Source: Methanosarcinales archaeon
GTDB lineage: Archaea > Halobacteriota > Methanosarcinia > Methanosarcinales > Methanocomedenaceae
DNA: 9,352 nucleotides
Direction of reading: 5' to 3'
Assembly: GCA_030666885.1 (NCBI GenBank)
Contig: DAOUWY010000052.1
Span: forward strand, 1-9,352
The notes beneath the pieces are model-generated. The model saw only the letters and a list, made by a program, of their open reading frames with translations. It was not told the DNA's origin and searched no databases. The position numbers and the translations under genes are program-made. This document shows, piece by piece, positions 1 through 6,939 of the stretch (its first letter is position 1; every line of letters starts with the position of its first letter).

Positions 1-22
1 AATAAATGCAGGGGGTGGCAGT

Positions 23-238
23 ATGAGCAATAATGGGATTATCATAGCCGGAGCAGTGGCAACAATTATCATCTCGGTGCTGGCCCCGTTTTTTGTATCC
101 GGCAATACTGACTGCATGGATAAGAACATGATTGAACTGGTTGGGGAATGGAATGCGGAGTATGCAAAGGAGACAATCGCTCTCAAGACGCCCATAGAAT
201 GTGGGGGCACACCTGAATATATCAGTATGATGATCTAA
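23..238 (+). CDS. Small protein with an N-terminal membrane or signal segment, function unknown
   Basis: The gene encodes 71 residues. A purine-rich GGGGGTGG at 10-17 sits 5 nt before the ATG and is a plausible ribosome binding site. Residues about 5-26 are strongly hydrophobic (Ile/Ala/Val-rich, ending near APFFVSG). They are followed by a soluble tail with two cysteines (in DCMDK and IECGG). This fits a signal peptide or single N-terminal anchor with an exported C-terminal domain of about 45 residues. I do not recognise the family. The next gene is the AAA_14/DUF4143 ATPase on the same strand about 100 bp downstream, and an AT-rich inverted repeat lies between them. The good ribosome site and clean membrane segment favour a real gene, but the short length leaves doubt. 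Confidence 0.55.
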   Translation: MSNNGIIIAGAVATIIISVLAPFFVSGNTDCMDKNMIELVGEWNAEYAKETIALKTPIECGGTPEYISMMI

Positions 239-252
239 TTTATAATTATTTA

Positions 253-301
253 TATCATTATATTGATGTAATTTGATACAAAAAATATCAATATAATGAT
301 A
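253..301. repeat. Perfect 15-bp AT-rich inverted repeat upstream of the ATPase gene
   Basis: The left arm at 253-267 (TATCATTATATTGAT) is exactly the reverse complement of the right arm at 287-301, with a 19-nt spacer. The arms are almost pure A/T and no T-run follows, so a strong transcription terminator is unlikely. It lies about 34 bp before the ATPase ATG at 335. A related TTGATATTGATG sequence overlaps that gene's start. A dimeric repressor operator or a small mobile-element remnant are both possible. The symmetry is seen directly; the function is inference. Confidence 0.6.
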
Positions 302-334
302 AAGACTAAATGATTTGGTTGCTATTTGATATTG

Positions 335-1660
335 ATGCTCAAAAAAAGCCTGGTATTTGAAATCCTGAGAGACCAGAATTACTGGTTCAAAGATTTTACT
401 CAAGAGGAGTATATCGAACGAGAGCATTACATGGATAAGATGAAAGAATTGCTCCATTCAAAATCAATAACCATCATAACAGGTCCAAGAAGGACTGGAA
501 AGACAGTACTATTAAAACAGACAATAAATGAGATGGTTGAAGATGGGGTTGACAGAGAACAGATATTGTACCTGAATCTTGAGGATTACAGGCTGTATTC
601 CCACCATTCACTTGAACTTTTAAGTGCAGTCCTTGAAACTTATAAAGAGAACATAAACCCAAAAAAGAATATCTACTTTTTCATAGACGAGATACAGAAC
701 ATAGAAGGTTTTGAATATTTCTTGCGAACAGAATATGACAGGGACGCAAAAGTGAAAATAAAATTCATAATAACCGGTTCAAATTCAAAACTGTTATCAA
801 AGGAACTTGGAACACTGCTGACAGGTAGGACATCAACATTGACTATATATCCTTTTTCCTTTGGGGAATATCTCCTATATCATGATGTGAAAATAAACAC
901 GAGTTCATATTTCACACTTGAATCTCAGAAAAATGAGATAAAACAGTTGTTCAATAAATATGTCGCTTTTGGTTCAATACCTGAGTTCCTTGATGAAACA
1001 AAACCATACGACAGGCTGAATGAATATATTGAAAATATAATCTTTAAGGATATAGTTGTGCGTTTTAACATAAGGAATGCCAGATTGGTAAAAGAACTGG
1101 CAATATTTTTGGCAACAAACACTGCAAAAACGTATTCCATAAACAAGTTGGCAAAGACGTTCAAATGCTCTGTAAACACTATACAGGAATACGTCTTTGA
1201 CCTTGAACAGGCATATCTGTTCTTCTACTTGAGGCAGTACTCATATTCATATAAAGAACATATCAAAACTAAATCAAAAGCATACTGCATAGACACAGGA
1301 CTTGCCAGCGCAACAGGATTCCAATTCTCCAGGAATCATGGTCGTCTTCTTGAGAATGCAGTGTTTATTGAACTTAAAAGAAGGAACAGCGACATCTATT
1401 ATCACAAAGGTGCCGGAACAGAAATGGAATGTGATTTTTTAATAAAAAAAGGAATGCACCTGACTAACGCAATACAGGTGACAGAATCACTTGCAAATCC
1501 AAAAACTCAAAAAAGAGAGATCAATGGTCTGGTAGATGCAGCTCAACAATATGGACTTGAAGATGCTTTAATACTGACCGATAATGAATATGATGATATA
1601 ATACAGGACGGGATATGCATACATGTACGCCCAATATGGTTCTGGATGCTAAGTGTGTGA
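335..1660 (+). CDS. AAA_14/DUF4143 ATP-binding protein
   Basis: This is a stand-alone P-loop ATPase of about 441 residues in the AAA_14 plus DUF4143 family, which is common in archaea and anaerobic bacteria. The Walker A motif GPRRTGKT is at residues about 50-57. The Walker B motif IYFFIDEIQ is around D118-E119, and an ITGSNSKLL sensor-like strand follows. The middle part (FAFGSIPEF-like segment, then IIFKDIVVRF) resembles a winged-helix linker. The C-terminal DUF4143 part has a PD-(D/E)XK-like arrangement: a conserved Glu in LLENAVFIELKRR, then ECDFLI and AIQVTESL. The usual Lys of the nuclease motif is replaced by Thr, so nuclease activity is doubtful. I chose the ATG at 335 because it begins the usual MLKKSLVFE-like start; TTG codons at 326 and 332 are also in frame. 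Cellular roles of this family are poorly known. Members are often mobile or scattered, and the A/T-richer composition here fits that. Confidence 0.85.
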   Translation: MLKKSLVFEILRDQNYWFKDFTQEEYIEREHYMDKMKELLHSKSITIITGPRRTGKTVLLKQTINEMVEDGVDREQILYLNLEDYRLYSHHSLELLSAVLETYKENINPKKNIYFFIDEIQNIEGFEYFLRTEYDRDAKVKIKFIITGSNSKLLSKELGTLLTGRTSTLTIYPFSFGEYLLYHDVKINTSSYFTLESQKNEIKQLFNKYVAFGSIPEFLDETKPYDRLNEYIENIIFKDIVVRFNIRNARLVKELAIFLATNTAKTYSINKLAKTFKCSVNTIQEYVFDLEQAYLFFYLRQYSYSYKEHIKTKSKAYCIDTGLASATGFQFSRNHGRLLENAVFIELKRRNSDIYYHKGAGTEMECDFLIKKGMHLTNAIQVTESLANPKTQKREINGLVDAAQQYGLEDALILTDNEYDDIIQDGICIHVRPIWFWMLSV

Positions 1661-1772
1661 TACCATTGTTAGTTTCCTGTTCTCAATATCCCGGGCCCGG
1701 ATGTATGCACATATCCTCTATCCCAGTGAATAAGCGATAGGTACAAGTGGGATTCAGTGATATTAATGATAT

Positions 1773-2327
1773 ATGTCCGACCTACTGGAAAAATCCCTGG
1801 AAGCAGCTCCTATTGTGAACCGTGGTGAGTATAATTATTTCATACATCCTATTACTGACGGAGTTCCATGCCTGGAACCTGCCCTGCTGAATGAAGTTAC
1901 TGACCGGATAATAGCTGTTGCCGAACCTGGCTTTGATAAGATACTTACTATTGAAGCGATGGGCATCCATATCGGAACAGCCCTGGCCCTCAGGACCTAT
2001 AAACCCATGTCCATAGTCCGAAAACGTCCGTATGAGCTTCCGAATGAAGTGAATATACACCAGGCAACTGGCTATTCTAAAGGCGAACTATACTTGAACG
2101 GGATATCCGCAGGTGAGCGTTTGATCATAATCGATGATGTAGTCAGTACAGGTGGGACCCTAAAAGCTGTTTGGCAGGCTGTGGGGATTGCGGGTGGAAT
2201 TATCGTGGATACCGTCGTAGTTATCGAGCGTGGAGATGGCGCAAAGCAGCTCAGGAAGGCAGGTCTGCCTGTGAAGACCCTGGTAAGAATCGATGTTGGT
2301 CCCGAGGGTGTGGAGATATTAGGATAA
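1773..2327 (+). CDS. hpt: Hypoxanthine (guanine) phosphoribosyltransferase, archaeal type
   Basis: A cytoplasmic purine-salvage enzyme of 184 residues, the usual length for the archaeal HPRT family. It transfers ribose 5-phosphate from PRPP to hypoxanthine, or guanine, to form IMP or GMP. The PRPP-binding signature LIIIDDVVSTGGTL is at residues about 117-130, with the acidic pair D121-D122. The family segment with IEAMGIHIGTALAL (about 60-73) and the flexible-loop region RKRPYELPNEV and TGYSKGELYLNG are also present. The start at 1773 gives a family-like N-terminus (MSDLLEKSLEAAP); no strong ribosome site precedes it. dph2 follows 16 nt downstream on the same strand, so the two are probably co-transcribed. 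Exact base preference cannot be read from the sequence. Confidence 0.92.
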   Translation: MSDLLEKSLEAAPIVNRGEYNYFIHPITDGVPCLEPALLNEVTDRIIAVAEPGFDKILTIEAMGIHIGTALALRTYKPMSIVRKRPYELPNEVNIHQATGYSKGELYLNGISAGERLIIIDDVVSTGGTLKAVWQAVGIAGGIIVDTVVVIERGDGAKQLRKAGLPVKTLVRIDVGPEGVEILG

Positions 2328-2343
2328 TATATTCATAGCAGCC

Positions 2344-3363
2344 ATGAACAATTCATCCTTTCTTGATATTTTTGACTTTGACCTGGACAGGGTAGTTGAC
2401 CTGATCAACCAATCAGAAGCAAGGACTGTGGGTCTCCAGTTCCCGGAAGGATTTAAGAGGCAGGCATTTTCCATAGCAAGGGAACTGGAAGATAAGACCG
2501 GGGCTATTTGTATAGTATCCGGCAACCCTTGTTTCGGGGCTTGTGATATCGATATGATACTCAAAGGTTCTGTGGATATTATGTTTCATTTCGGACATTC
2601 CGAACTTGTGGACGGGCTGGAAAATGTAATTTTCATGGAAACACCGGCCAGAGTTGATATCGGGCCTGTGGTTAAAATGGCGGTAGTTAAACTGGATGCA
2701 GGTACAGTGGGTCTTGTGACCACTGTCCAGCATGTCCATCAACTGGACAAGGCCAGGGATATCCTGGGATCAAGAGGTATGTCGTGTGTGGTGGGTACCG
2801 GTGATTCGCGGATCAAATATCCGGGACAGTTGCTGGGGTGTAACTTTTCGGCTGCCGGGGTGACCTGCGACAGTTACCTGTATATCGGAAGCGGGAAGTT
2901 CCATCCACTGGGTGTGGCAGTGGCAACCGGGAGCAAAGTACTGGCGGCCGACCCCATGTTGAGCACTGTTGAGTGGGTGGACCCTGAAAGGATATTGAGG
3001 CAGAGGGGAGGGGTGATCGCCATGTGTCTTGATGCCATTTCCTTTGGCATAATCGTTTCCACAAAGATAGGCCAGGAGAGAATGGGACTGGCACGGCACC
3101 TGGCTGAACTTGCTAAAAAGCATGGCAAGGAACATATCATAATTTCACTTGACAATATCACTCCTGATGCTTTATTGCAGTTCAAGGTGGATGCTTTTGT
3201 AAATACAGCATGTCCGCGCATTGCGATAGATGAAGGAAAGCGGTTCAATGCGCCTGTGCTAACGCCTGTAGAGTTTGAGATTGTGCTCGGTGAGCGGGAC
3301 TGGTCTGACCTGGTGTTCGATGAAATAAGTGATGATGCATGTAGTAAGGTTATTAAATATTGA
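2344..3363 (+). CDS. dph2: Diphthamide biosynthesis protein Dph2 (2-(3-amino-3-carboxypropyl)histidine synthase)
   Basis: This protein catalyses the first step of diphthamide formation on translation elongation factor 2. It is a non-classical radical-SAM [4Fe-4S] enzyme that moves the 3-amino-3-carboxypropyl group of SAM onto a histidine of aEF-2. The 339-residue length is typical of archaeal Dph2 homodimers. The three cluster cysteines, one per repeated domain, are visible: C67 in NPCFGACD, C166 in GQLLGCNF, and C290 in NTACPRIAID. They correspond to Cys59, Cys163 and Cys287 of the Pyrococcus horikoshii enzyme. Other family segments (LQFPEGFKR, YIGSGKFHPLG) are intact, so the enzyme should be active. 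It lies 16 nt after hpt. The only purine-rich site before the ATG is far away (GGATAA inside the hpt end), so translation may be coupled to hpt. Confidence 0.95.
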   Translation: MNNSSFLDIFDFDLDRVVDLINQSEARTVGLQFPEGFKRQAFSIARELEDKTGAICIVSGNPCFGACDIDMILKGSVDIMFHFGHSELVDGLENVIFMETPARVDIGPVVKMAVVKLDAGTVGLVTTVQHVHQLDKARDILGSRGMSCVVGTGDSRIKYPGQLLGCNFSAAGVTCDSYLYIGSGKFHPLGVAVATGSKVLAADPMLSTVEWVDPERILRQRGGVIAMCLDAISFGIIVSTKIGQERMGLARHLAELAKKHGKEHIIISLDNITPDALLQFKVDAFVNTACPRIAIDEGKRFNAPVLTPVEFEIVLGERDWSDLVFDEISDDACSKVIKY

Positions 3364-3390
3364 ATTTAATTGGTATTCGAGGTGACCTGT

Positions 3391-3531
3391 ATGTCTAAAT
3401 TTAAAAGAAGAGACTTGGAACGTAAAGGTGAAAAGAAAAAACAGACTCTAGAAAAAAAATTAATTGAAAATAATCTTGAGTCTTTGACAGGGTCAGAAGG
3501 GGAAATCGCAAGATTACCCGAAGAGGAGTAG
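3391..3531 (+). CDS. 46-residue highly charged mini-protein upstream of a ubiquitin-like gene
   Basis: A short gene running from ATG at 3391 to TAG at 3531. It has a strong ribosome site, GAGGTGACC, at 3379-3387. The product starts MSKFKRRDLERKGEKKK, a Lys/Arg-rich probably helical first half, and ends in an acidic tail (ARLPEEE), so it is bipolar in charge and has no cysteine or hydrophobic core. It begins 27 nt after dph2 and ends 6 nt before the TTG start of the ThiS/MoaD-like gene. Its last codons (GAA GAG GAG) form that gene's ribosome binding site, so the two are very likely translated together. I do not recognise the family. A lysine-rich partner, substrate or RNA-binding peptide is conceivable but unproven. 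Confidence 0.7.
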   Translation: MSKFKRRDLERKGEKKKQTLEKKLIENNLESLTGSEGEIARLPEEE

Positions 3532-3537
3532 TTCCTG

Positions 3538-3744
3538 TTGCAGGTAAGGATTAAAATACTTGCCGGAGGCGTCCTTGAAAAAACAATTGAAGTAGAAGAA
3601 GGAAGTACCTATAGTGATATCCTTGCAGAACTGGGAATCAATCCTGAGACTGTTGTGGTAATGGTCGAAGGCAGGCCGGTACCTATAGACGATGTTGTCG
3701 ATTCCGGTCGGATTGATATCCTGAGGATCGTATCAGGAGGATGA
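3538..3744 (+). CDS. ThiS/MoaD-like ubiquitin-fold sulfur-carrier or SAMP-type protein
   Basis: A 68-residue beta-grasp protein with the pattern of the ThiS/MoaD superfamily: an N-terminal beta hairpin (VRIKILAGGVLEKTIEVEEG), a helix (TYSDILAELGI), and strands ending in IDILRIVSGG. The C-terminal Gly-Gly is the residue pair that E1-like enzymes adenylate and that carries sulfur as a thiocarboxylate, or joins to lysines in archaeal SAMP conjugation. The start is TTG at 3538 with GAGGAG at 3525-3530, 8 nt upstream. No E1-like or ThiG/MoaE gene is adjacent, so sulfur transfer (tRNA thiolation, molybdopterin, thiamine) and protein modification cannot be separated from context. Its TGA at 3742-3744 directly touches the stop codon of the convergent DUF2953 gene. 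Confidence 0.85.
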   Translation: MQVRIKILAGGVLEKTIEVEEGSTYSDILAELGINPETVVVMVEGRPVPIDDVVDSGRIDILRIVSGG

Positions 3745-4338
3745 TCAATTACGGATAATCCTCCACCCTGAGCGTAGTACCCGGGGGTTGGTAGCAAACT
3801 TTGTTATTGGCACTATGACTGTAATTGGAGTGAAAGCCGTGGCAAGGTCCAGGTCCCAGTCCAGTACAGGCTGCGTAAAATCAGGTGTGAAGGAAATATT
3901 GTACTGACCCGGCAGGGCGTGTATATATCCTGTCAACATACCAGTGTAGGCAGGATCCTCCAGGCCGTAGATGATATCCAGTTTAAGATGTCTGAATTTA
4001 AATATGGATAGTAAATCCCTGATAAGCCGCATTAACGGTCCTATCATAGGAGTGAAATCCTGTACTGGTGGAATGGATCGGGATTTGACGGATTTTTTAA
4101 TATCCTTAGTTCCAGGTTTTTTTTCTTTATATTGCTGATGTATCAACGTGCGGCCCAGGATGAGTATATCTGTTTGTTTTTTCTTTAACTCATATTGAAT
4201 GGCAAGTGTCAACCAGCTTATGCTAAGACTACCGTCTATTATTCCTTCTGGCCCGGAAGATCGGGCACGGATTGTAACAGGGAATAGCAGCACGACTATG
4301 ATTATTACTATTACTATTCCCATCAGGAGCCAGATCAT
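3745..4338 (-). CDS. DUF2953 (YtfI-like) membrane-anchored protein
   Basis: The protein has 197 residues. Residues 1-22 form a strongly hydrophobic transmembrane helix (MIWLLMGIVIVIIIVVLL), and a mostly soluble domain follows. The second half carries the DUF2953-like segments FRHLKLDIIYGLEDPAYTGML and GYIHALP, plus a Phe/Pro/Asp-rich stretch (SFTPDF, LDWDLDL). In Bacillus the homologous ytfI sits beside ytfJ, and here a YtfJ-like gene ends 5 nt upstream on the same strand, so the call rests on both sequence and synteny. The molecular function is unknown. The helix predicts a membrane protein, with orientation not determined. No ribosome site is obvious before the ATG, consistent with coupling to the upstream gene. 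Confidence 0.75.
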   Translation of the reverse strand: MIWLLMGIVIVIIIVVLLFPVTIRARSSGPEGIIDGSLSISWLTLAIQYELKKKQTDILILGRTLIHQQYKEKKPGTKDIKKSVKSRSIPPVQDFTPMIGPLMRLIRDLLSIFKFRHLKLDIIYGLEDPAYTGMLTGYIHALPGQYNISFTPDFTQPVLDWDLDLATAFTPITVIVPITKFATNPRVLRSGWRIIRN

Positions 4339-4343
4339 TTCAA

Positions 4344-4739
4344 TTATGATTGGTTTCCATTAGTTTCGGTTTCACCTGTTTTTTCCTTACTTTTCTCTTC
4401 CATCACCGATTTGTATTTTTCCATCATTTCCGGCATTATCTCGGTAAGCTGGGCCAAAGCACCTTTTCCTTTTATGCTAAATACCTGGACATCCTCTGGC
4501 GTCACCACAAGGAAAGCCACGGGTTGGATAGAAGCACCACCGCCACCGCCACCGCCGGTACCTTCTTCACCTGCTTTCTTTTTGCCTTCGCCACCACCAC
4601 TGCCAAAACCAAAGCTGACCTTGGTAATTGGTATGATGGTCTTACCTTCCACGACAATATGTTCTCCAATCACGGTCTTGGTGGAGACCATGTTGGCAAT
4701 CTCTTCTGTAATGGTTTTTAATAAATCGTCCACTATCAA
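4344..4739 (-). CDS. YtfJ/GerW-family protein
   Basis: A 131-residue protein of the Spore_YtfJ (GerW) family, known from Bacillus as a spore/germination protein but also found widely in non-sporulating archaea, where its role is unknown. Visible family features are the N-terminal helix (DDLLKTITEEIANMVSTKTVIGEHI), the strand pair GKTIIPITKVSFGFGSGGGEG, and the strand PVAFLVVTPEDVQVFSI. Between the strands lies an extended glycine loop (TGGGGGGGAS, encoded by GGC/GGT-type repeats near 4536-4560). It ends in a charged Lys/Glu-rich tail. Translation most likely starts at TTG 4739, because GGAGG at 4748-4752 is 8 nt upstream; a GTG at 4733 is the alternative. It is the first gene of a two-gene unit with DUF2953. 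Confidence 0.85.
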   Translation of the reverse strand: MIVDDLLKTITEEIANMVSTKTVIGEHIVVEGKTIIPITKVSFGFGSGGGEGKKKAGEEGTGGGGGGGASIQPVAFLVVTPEDVQVFSIKGKGALAQLTEIMPEMMEKYKSVMEEKSKEKTGETETNGNQS

Positions 4740-4783
4740 AATTCAAACCTCCACAATTCAACATTAATTTGGTTGTGTGTTAA

Positions 4784-4794
4784 AGTATATGTAT
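4784..4794 (-). promoter_or_regulatory. Candidate TATA box for the YtfJ-like/DUF2953 pair
   Basis: Read on the reverse strand, the sequence around ATACATATAC is TATA-like. It lies about 45-55 nt before the TTG start at 4739, which would place transcription start about 20 nt before the GGAGG site. The spacing suits an archaeal promoter. The match to the consensus is imperfect, and AT-rich sequence nearby offers alternatives (TATTTAAAAAG near 4813-4823). Confidence 0.3.
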
Positions 4795-4979
4795 CTATCC
4801 CTTAGAATATTACTTTTTAAATAACTCGTTGATGTTTGACCTACTCTACTTTCACATGCAGTCTGGATTTGACTGATTTGAATTACTAAAAAGGTTAAGG
4901 CAATTGTTTTCAGCCCAAGTTTCCCACCCAAAAATCAAAACCCACATCGAATGGCTACATAATTCAGAATTTTTTCCTA

Positions 4980-6611
4980 TTTGTTGGTCGTAACCTTCTT
5001 CATTTAATTCCTATCGATTTTAGATATCCCCTCCCTACAACGTTTTCACTCCGAAACAACTCCAATATCGCTTTCTGCTGAGATTGAAGACTCATTAACT
5101 TAAGAAACTCGTCACCCGTACTCTTCATTGTTATTTTTCCGATTATCCCATCTTTCAACACCTCATACACCTTTTTAGGATTTCTTACTCCGATATCAAC
5201 TTCCTTCAAGCGGTTTGCGATCGTGATATCCAGCAGATACGATAGAATGCATATTGTGTAATGTGCCCTGACATGTTTTGGCATCCAGACATTGAACGGC
5301 TGTATCTTAATGAATGATTTTACGTCTTTGAACGCCTGTTCAATCTGATTCTTGTCTCTGTATGCACGAATCAAATCATCTTCTGTAAATCTGTCCTCAG
5401 CATCCACTTTACTCGGAGTATTTGTGACAATCGTCCATAAACCATCAGTTCGCTCTGATTTCTTAATTACTTCCCTATTTTCAACCGTTTCTTTGGAAAC
5501 AATGCTAAAGCTGTTAATTACCCTACCTTCTGCTTTTATTATCAGAGGTTCGAGATCATAATCCACAAAATTTGTTGCCTTCATCACTTTGAGCTTTTTG
5601 TCGATTATGTTTTTCGTTTTGTCATTGTTTCTACTTTTTTTCGCTCTGAACAACGCTTCGTTTTGCTTGTCCAGATAGTATTTTCCCCTCTGTATCAGCT
5701 CTTTGCGGGATTTTCTCTGGTCTGTAAGCATTTCCGGATTGAATATCAAGACATAACGTCTGCCGTCAACCATTCCAAGGTTTTCATAGTATGTTGCATC
5801 GTCATACTTTTTGAACCCCATTTTAATTATCTGTTCAGTCATATTTTCTTCGTTGATCGATTCAAAACGTTCAATATTGATGTTTTGCAGATTTGGAATC
5901 TGATTCTTATCGAGAGCTGTGATATACTTGTATTTTTCGAGCTCCAGGTGTTTAAGATTCTCATCAGAGACCATTTCCCTGTCGAAAACCAGCACAATCT
6001 CATTATCTTTGAATTTGAACTCTGTTTTCCACTGATTCGATAAACCCTTGATCATTTTGACATCTGCTGTGTAATCTTCAAGGATATCCCATGCGAATGG
6101 GTAACCTCTGGAATTCACCAGAAGTGAAAGGACGATTCTCTTTTTCCGAAATCCGTTGCTTTTGGTTCGCCCTGCGCTCGCTATTTCGCATTTCTGGCCC
6201 TCGAAATACGAATCGGAAAGATCGTAAAAGACGATGTGCATGCTGTCCTCGTCCTGTTTTTTCAGGGTTTTGTACAGGTAACGCTCTATATCCTCTTTTT
6301 TATCCTCGATGAGATCAAGCTCACGAAATATCATTGATTTATTGATATGCTGGCCGTTTATGTGGAGAATACGATCTAATGCGGTTTTGTTGAACCAGTC
6401 TACAGCGGAAAGATAACTTCCCGGATCCAGACAGCGATATAACGTCAATATCTCCACAATCTCTGATGTCTGCACGTCTTTGCCATCTGATTGGGGGAAT
6501 ATCTTTGAAAGTTTCCACTGCTTCCAGATAACATCCAGGAATACAACGTCTAAATAACGTTATGTGTAGATGATAAAATGTATAATTATTGTAGTGATTT
6601 ATTGGTCGTAA
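4980..6611. repeat. 14-bp direct repeat flanking the transposase gene
   Basis: TTTGTTGGTCGTAA at 4980-4993 and TTTATTGGTCGTAA at 6598-6611 are in the same orientation and differ at one base. The first lies just after the transposase stop codon, the second about 36 nt beyond the last codon of the transposase frame. The copies are direct, not inverted, so they are not ordinary terminal repeats. They could be a target duplication of a shortened element, subterminal sites, or traces of recombination. Confidence 0.55.
5000..6559 (-). pseudogene. IS1634-family DDE transposase, N-terminally truncated
   Basis: The frame from GTG 6475 encodes 491 residues with the expected RNase H-fold catalytic residues: D85 in IVFYDLSDSYFEG, D165 in VLVFDREM, and the Glu of YRDKNQIEQAFKD (E379). 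A long insertion lies between the second Asp and the Glu, as in IS4/IS1634 enzymes. Conserved tail segments (KIQPFNVWMPKHVRAHYTICILSYLL) follow. Upstream of the GTG the same frame stays open for about 28 codons that also read as transposase (DVVFLDVIWKQWKLSKIF) but contain no ATG, GTG or TTG, and then meets TAA at 6560-6562. Family members normally carry roughly another 70-100 residues here. The catalytic core is intact, but the DNA-binding N-terminus is missing, so this copy is probably inactive alone. Confidence 0.8.
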
Positions 6612-6779
6612 AAAATGCTGGAAATAGGTGATCCTAATAGGAAAACAAATGTGAAAATACGCCTAATGTATCTGGTTTTATGCTTAGGCATCATCAAAAA
6701 AGAGAAGTTAACTGTGGGAAAGGCGGGTTACAGGGCAAGTGCTCTATAATCGTGTTATCTTCAATCCAGGCATGTGAAG

Positions 6780-6907
6780 TTAATTTACCAATTCACAAAT
6801 TCGAATCGATGGGGATGAGAAAAACTTTATTTCTTCCCCTTGTATTCTAAAGTGTGCTGCGTTGTTGATTCATCCACTTCCATCTTACAGACAGGATATA
6901 TTGCCAT
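6780..6907 (-). pseudogene. YHS-domain protein gene, frameshifted
   Basis: The gene starts at ATG 6905-6907 with a strong ribosome site (AAGGTGAT, about 6913-6920, 5 nt spacing), 32 nt after the flavoprotein stop. The product begins MAIYPVCKMEVDE and reaches EYKG, a clear YHS domain start (the usual form is DPVCGMEVD...EYKGK). The frame then hits TAA at 6827-6829 after only 26 residues. Adding one C to the CCCC run at 6836-6839 (reverse-strand G run) restores a frame reading EYKGEEIKFFSSPSIR that continues to TAA at 6780. FFSSP matches the usual YFCSP with the Cys replaced by Ser. YHS domains are small metal-associated modules, about 45-50 residues, often linked with metal-handling or redox proteins. 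Either this is a decayed gene or the run is miscounted in the assembly. The ending near 6780, about 50 bp from the proposed IS end, also looks eroded. Confidence 0.7.
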
Positions 6908-6939
6908 CCCACATCACCTTTATAGTTGAACTACTCCCT

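Larger units (their letters stand above)
4914..6727 (-). mobile_element. Insertion sequence remnant, IS1634-like (IS4-type DDE), ends tentative
   Basis: The element is defined by the transposase gene inside it. Imperfect inverted ends can be proposed: CCCAAGTTTCCCAC at 4914-4927 against GTGGGAAAGGCGGG at 6714-6727. They match at 11 of 14 positions when one is reverse-complemented, and give a length of about 1.8 kb, normal for this family. Flanking TTTCAG (4908-4913) and TTACAG (6728-6733) match 5 of 6 bases and could be an aged target duplication. A 14-base direct repeat also brackets the gene (4980-4993 and 6598-6611) and is an alternative border signal. The element sits between the YtfJ-like unit and the 3' end of the rubrerythrin operon. 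The borders are uncertain; the presence of an IS is not. Confidence 0.5.

Noticed and set aside
1691..1700. CCGGGCCCGG palindrome between the ATPase and hpt
   Set aside because: It is a 10-bp self-complementary sequence with no loop, T-run or nearby partner. It could be a protein site, but nothing supports that.
2413..3248. Several reverse-strand open frames inside dph2
   Set aside because: They are antisense shadows of a conserved gene with intact catalytic cysteines, and show low-complexity, non-family sequence.
4350..4767. Two long forward-strand open frames opposite the YtfJ-like gene
   Set aside because: One is rich in Pro runs and the other in Phe/His/Thr, both from the antisense of Gly codons and Lys/Glu codons. 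Neither has a ribosome site or family signature.
6661..6689. GCCTAA...TTAGGC hairpin in the IS region
   Set aside because: It has only a 6-bp stem and a 17-nt loop; chance is sufficient, and no T-run follows.
6599..6694. 31-codon reverse frame starting MMPKHKTRYIRR
   Set aside because: I considered it as the missing transposase N-terminus, but it is out of frame with the transposase, lacks a ribosome site and shows no similarity that I can recognise.
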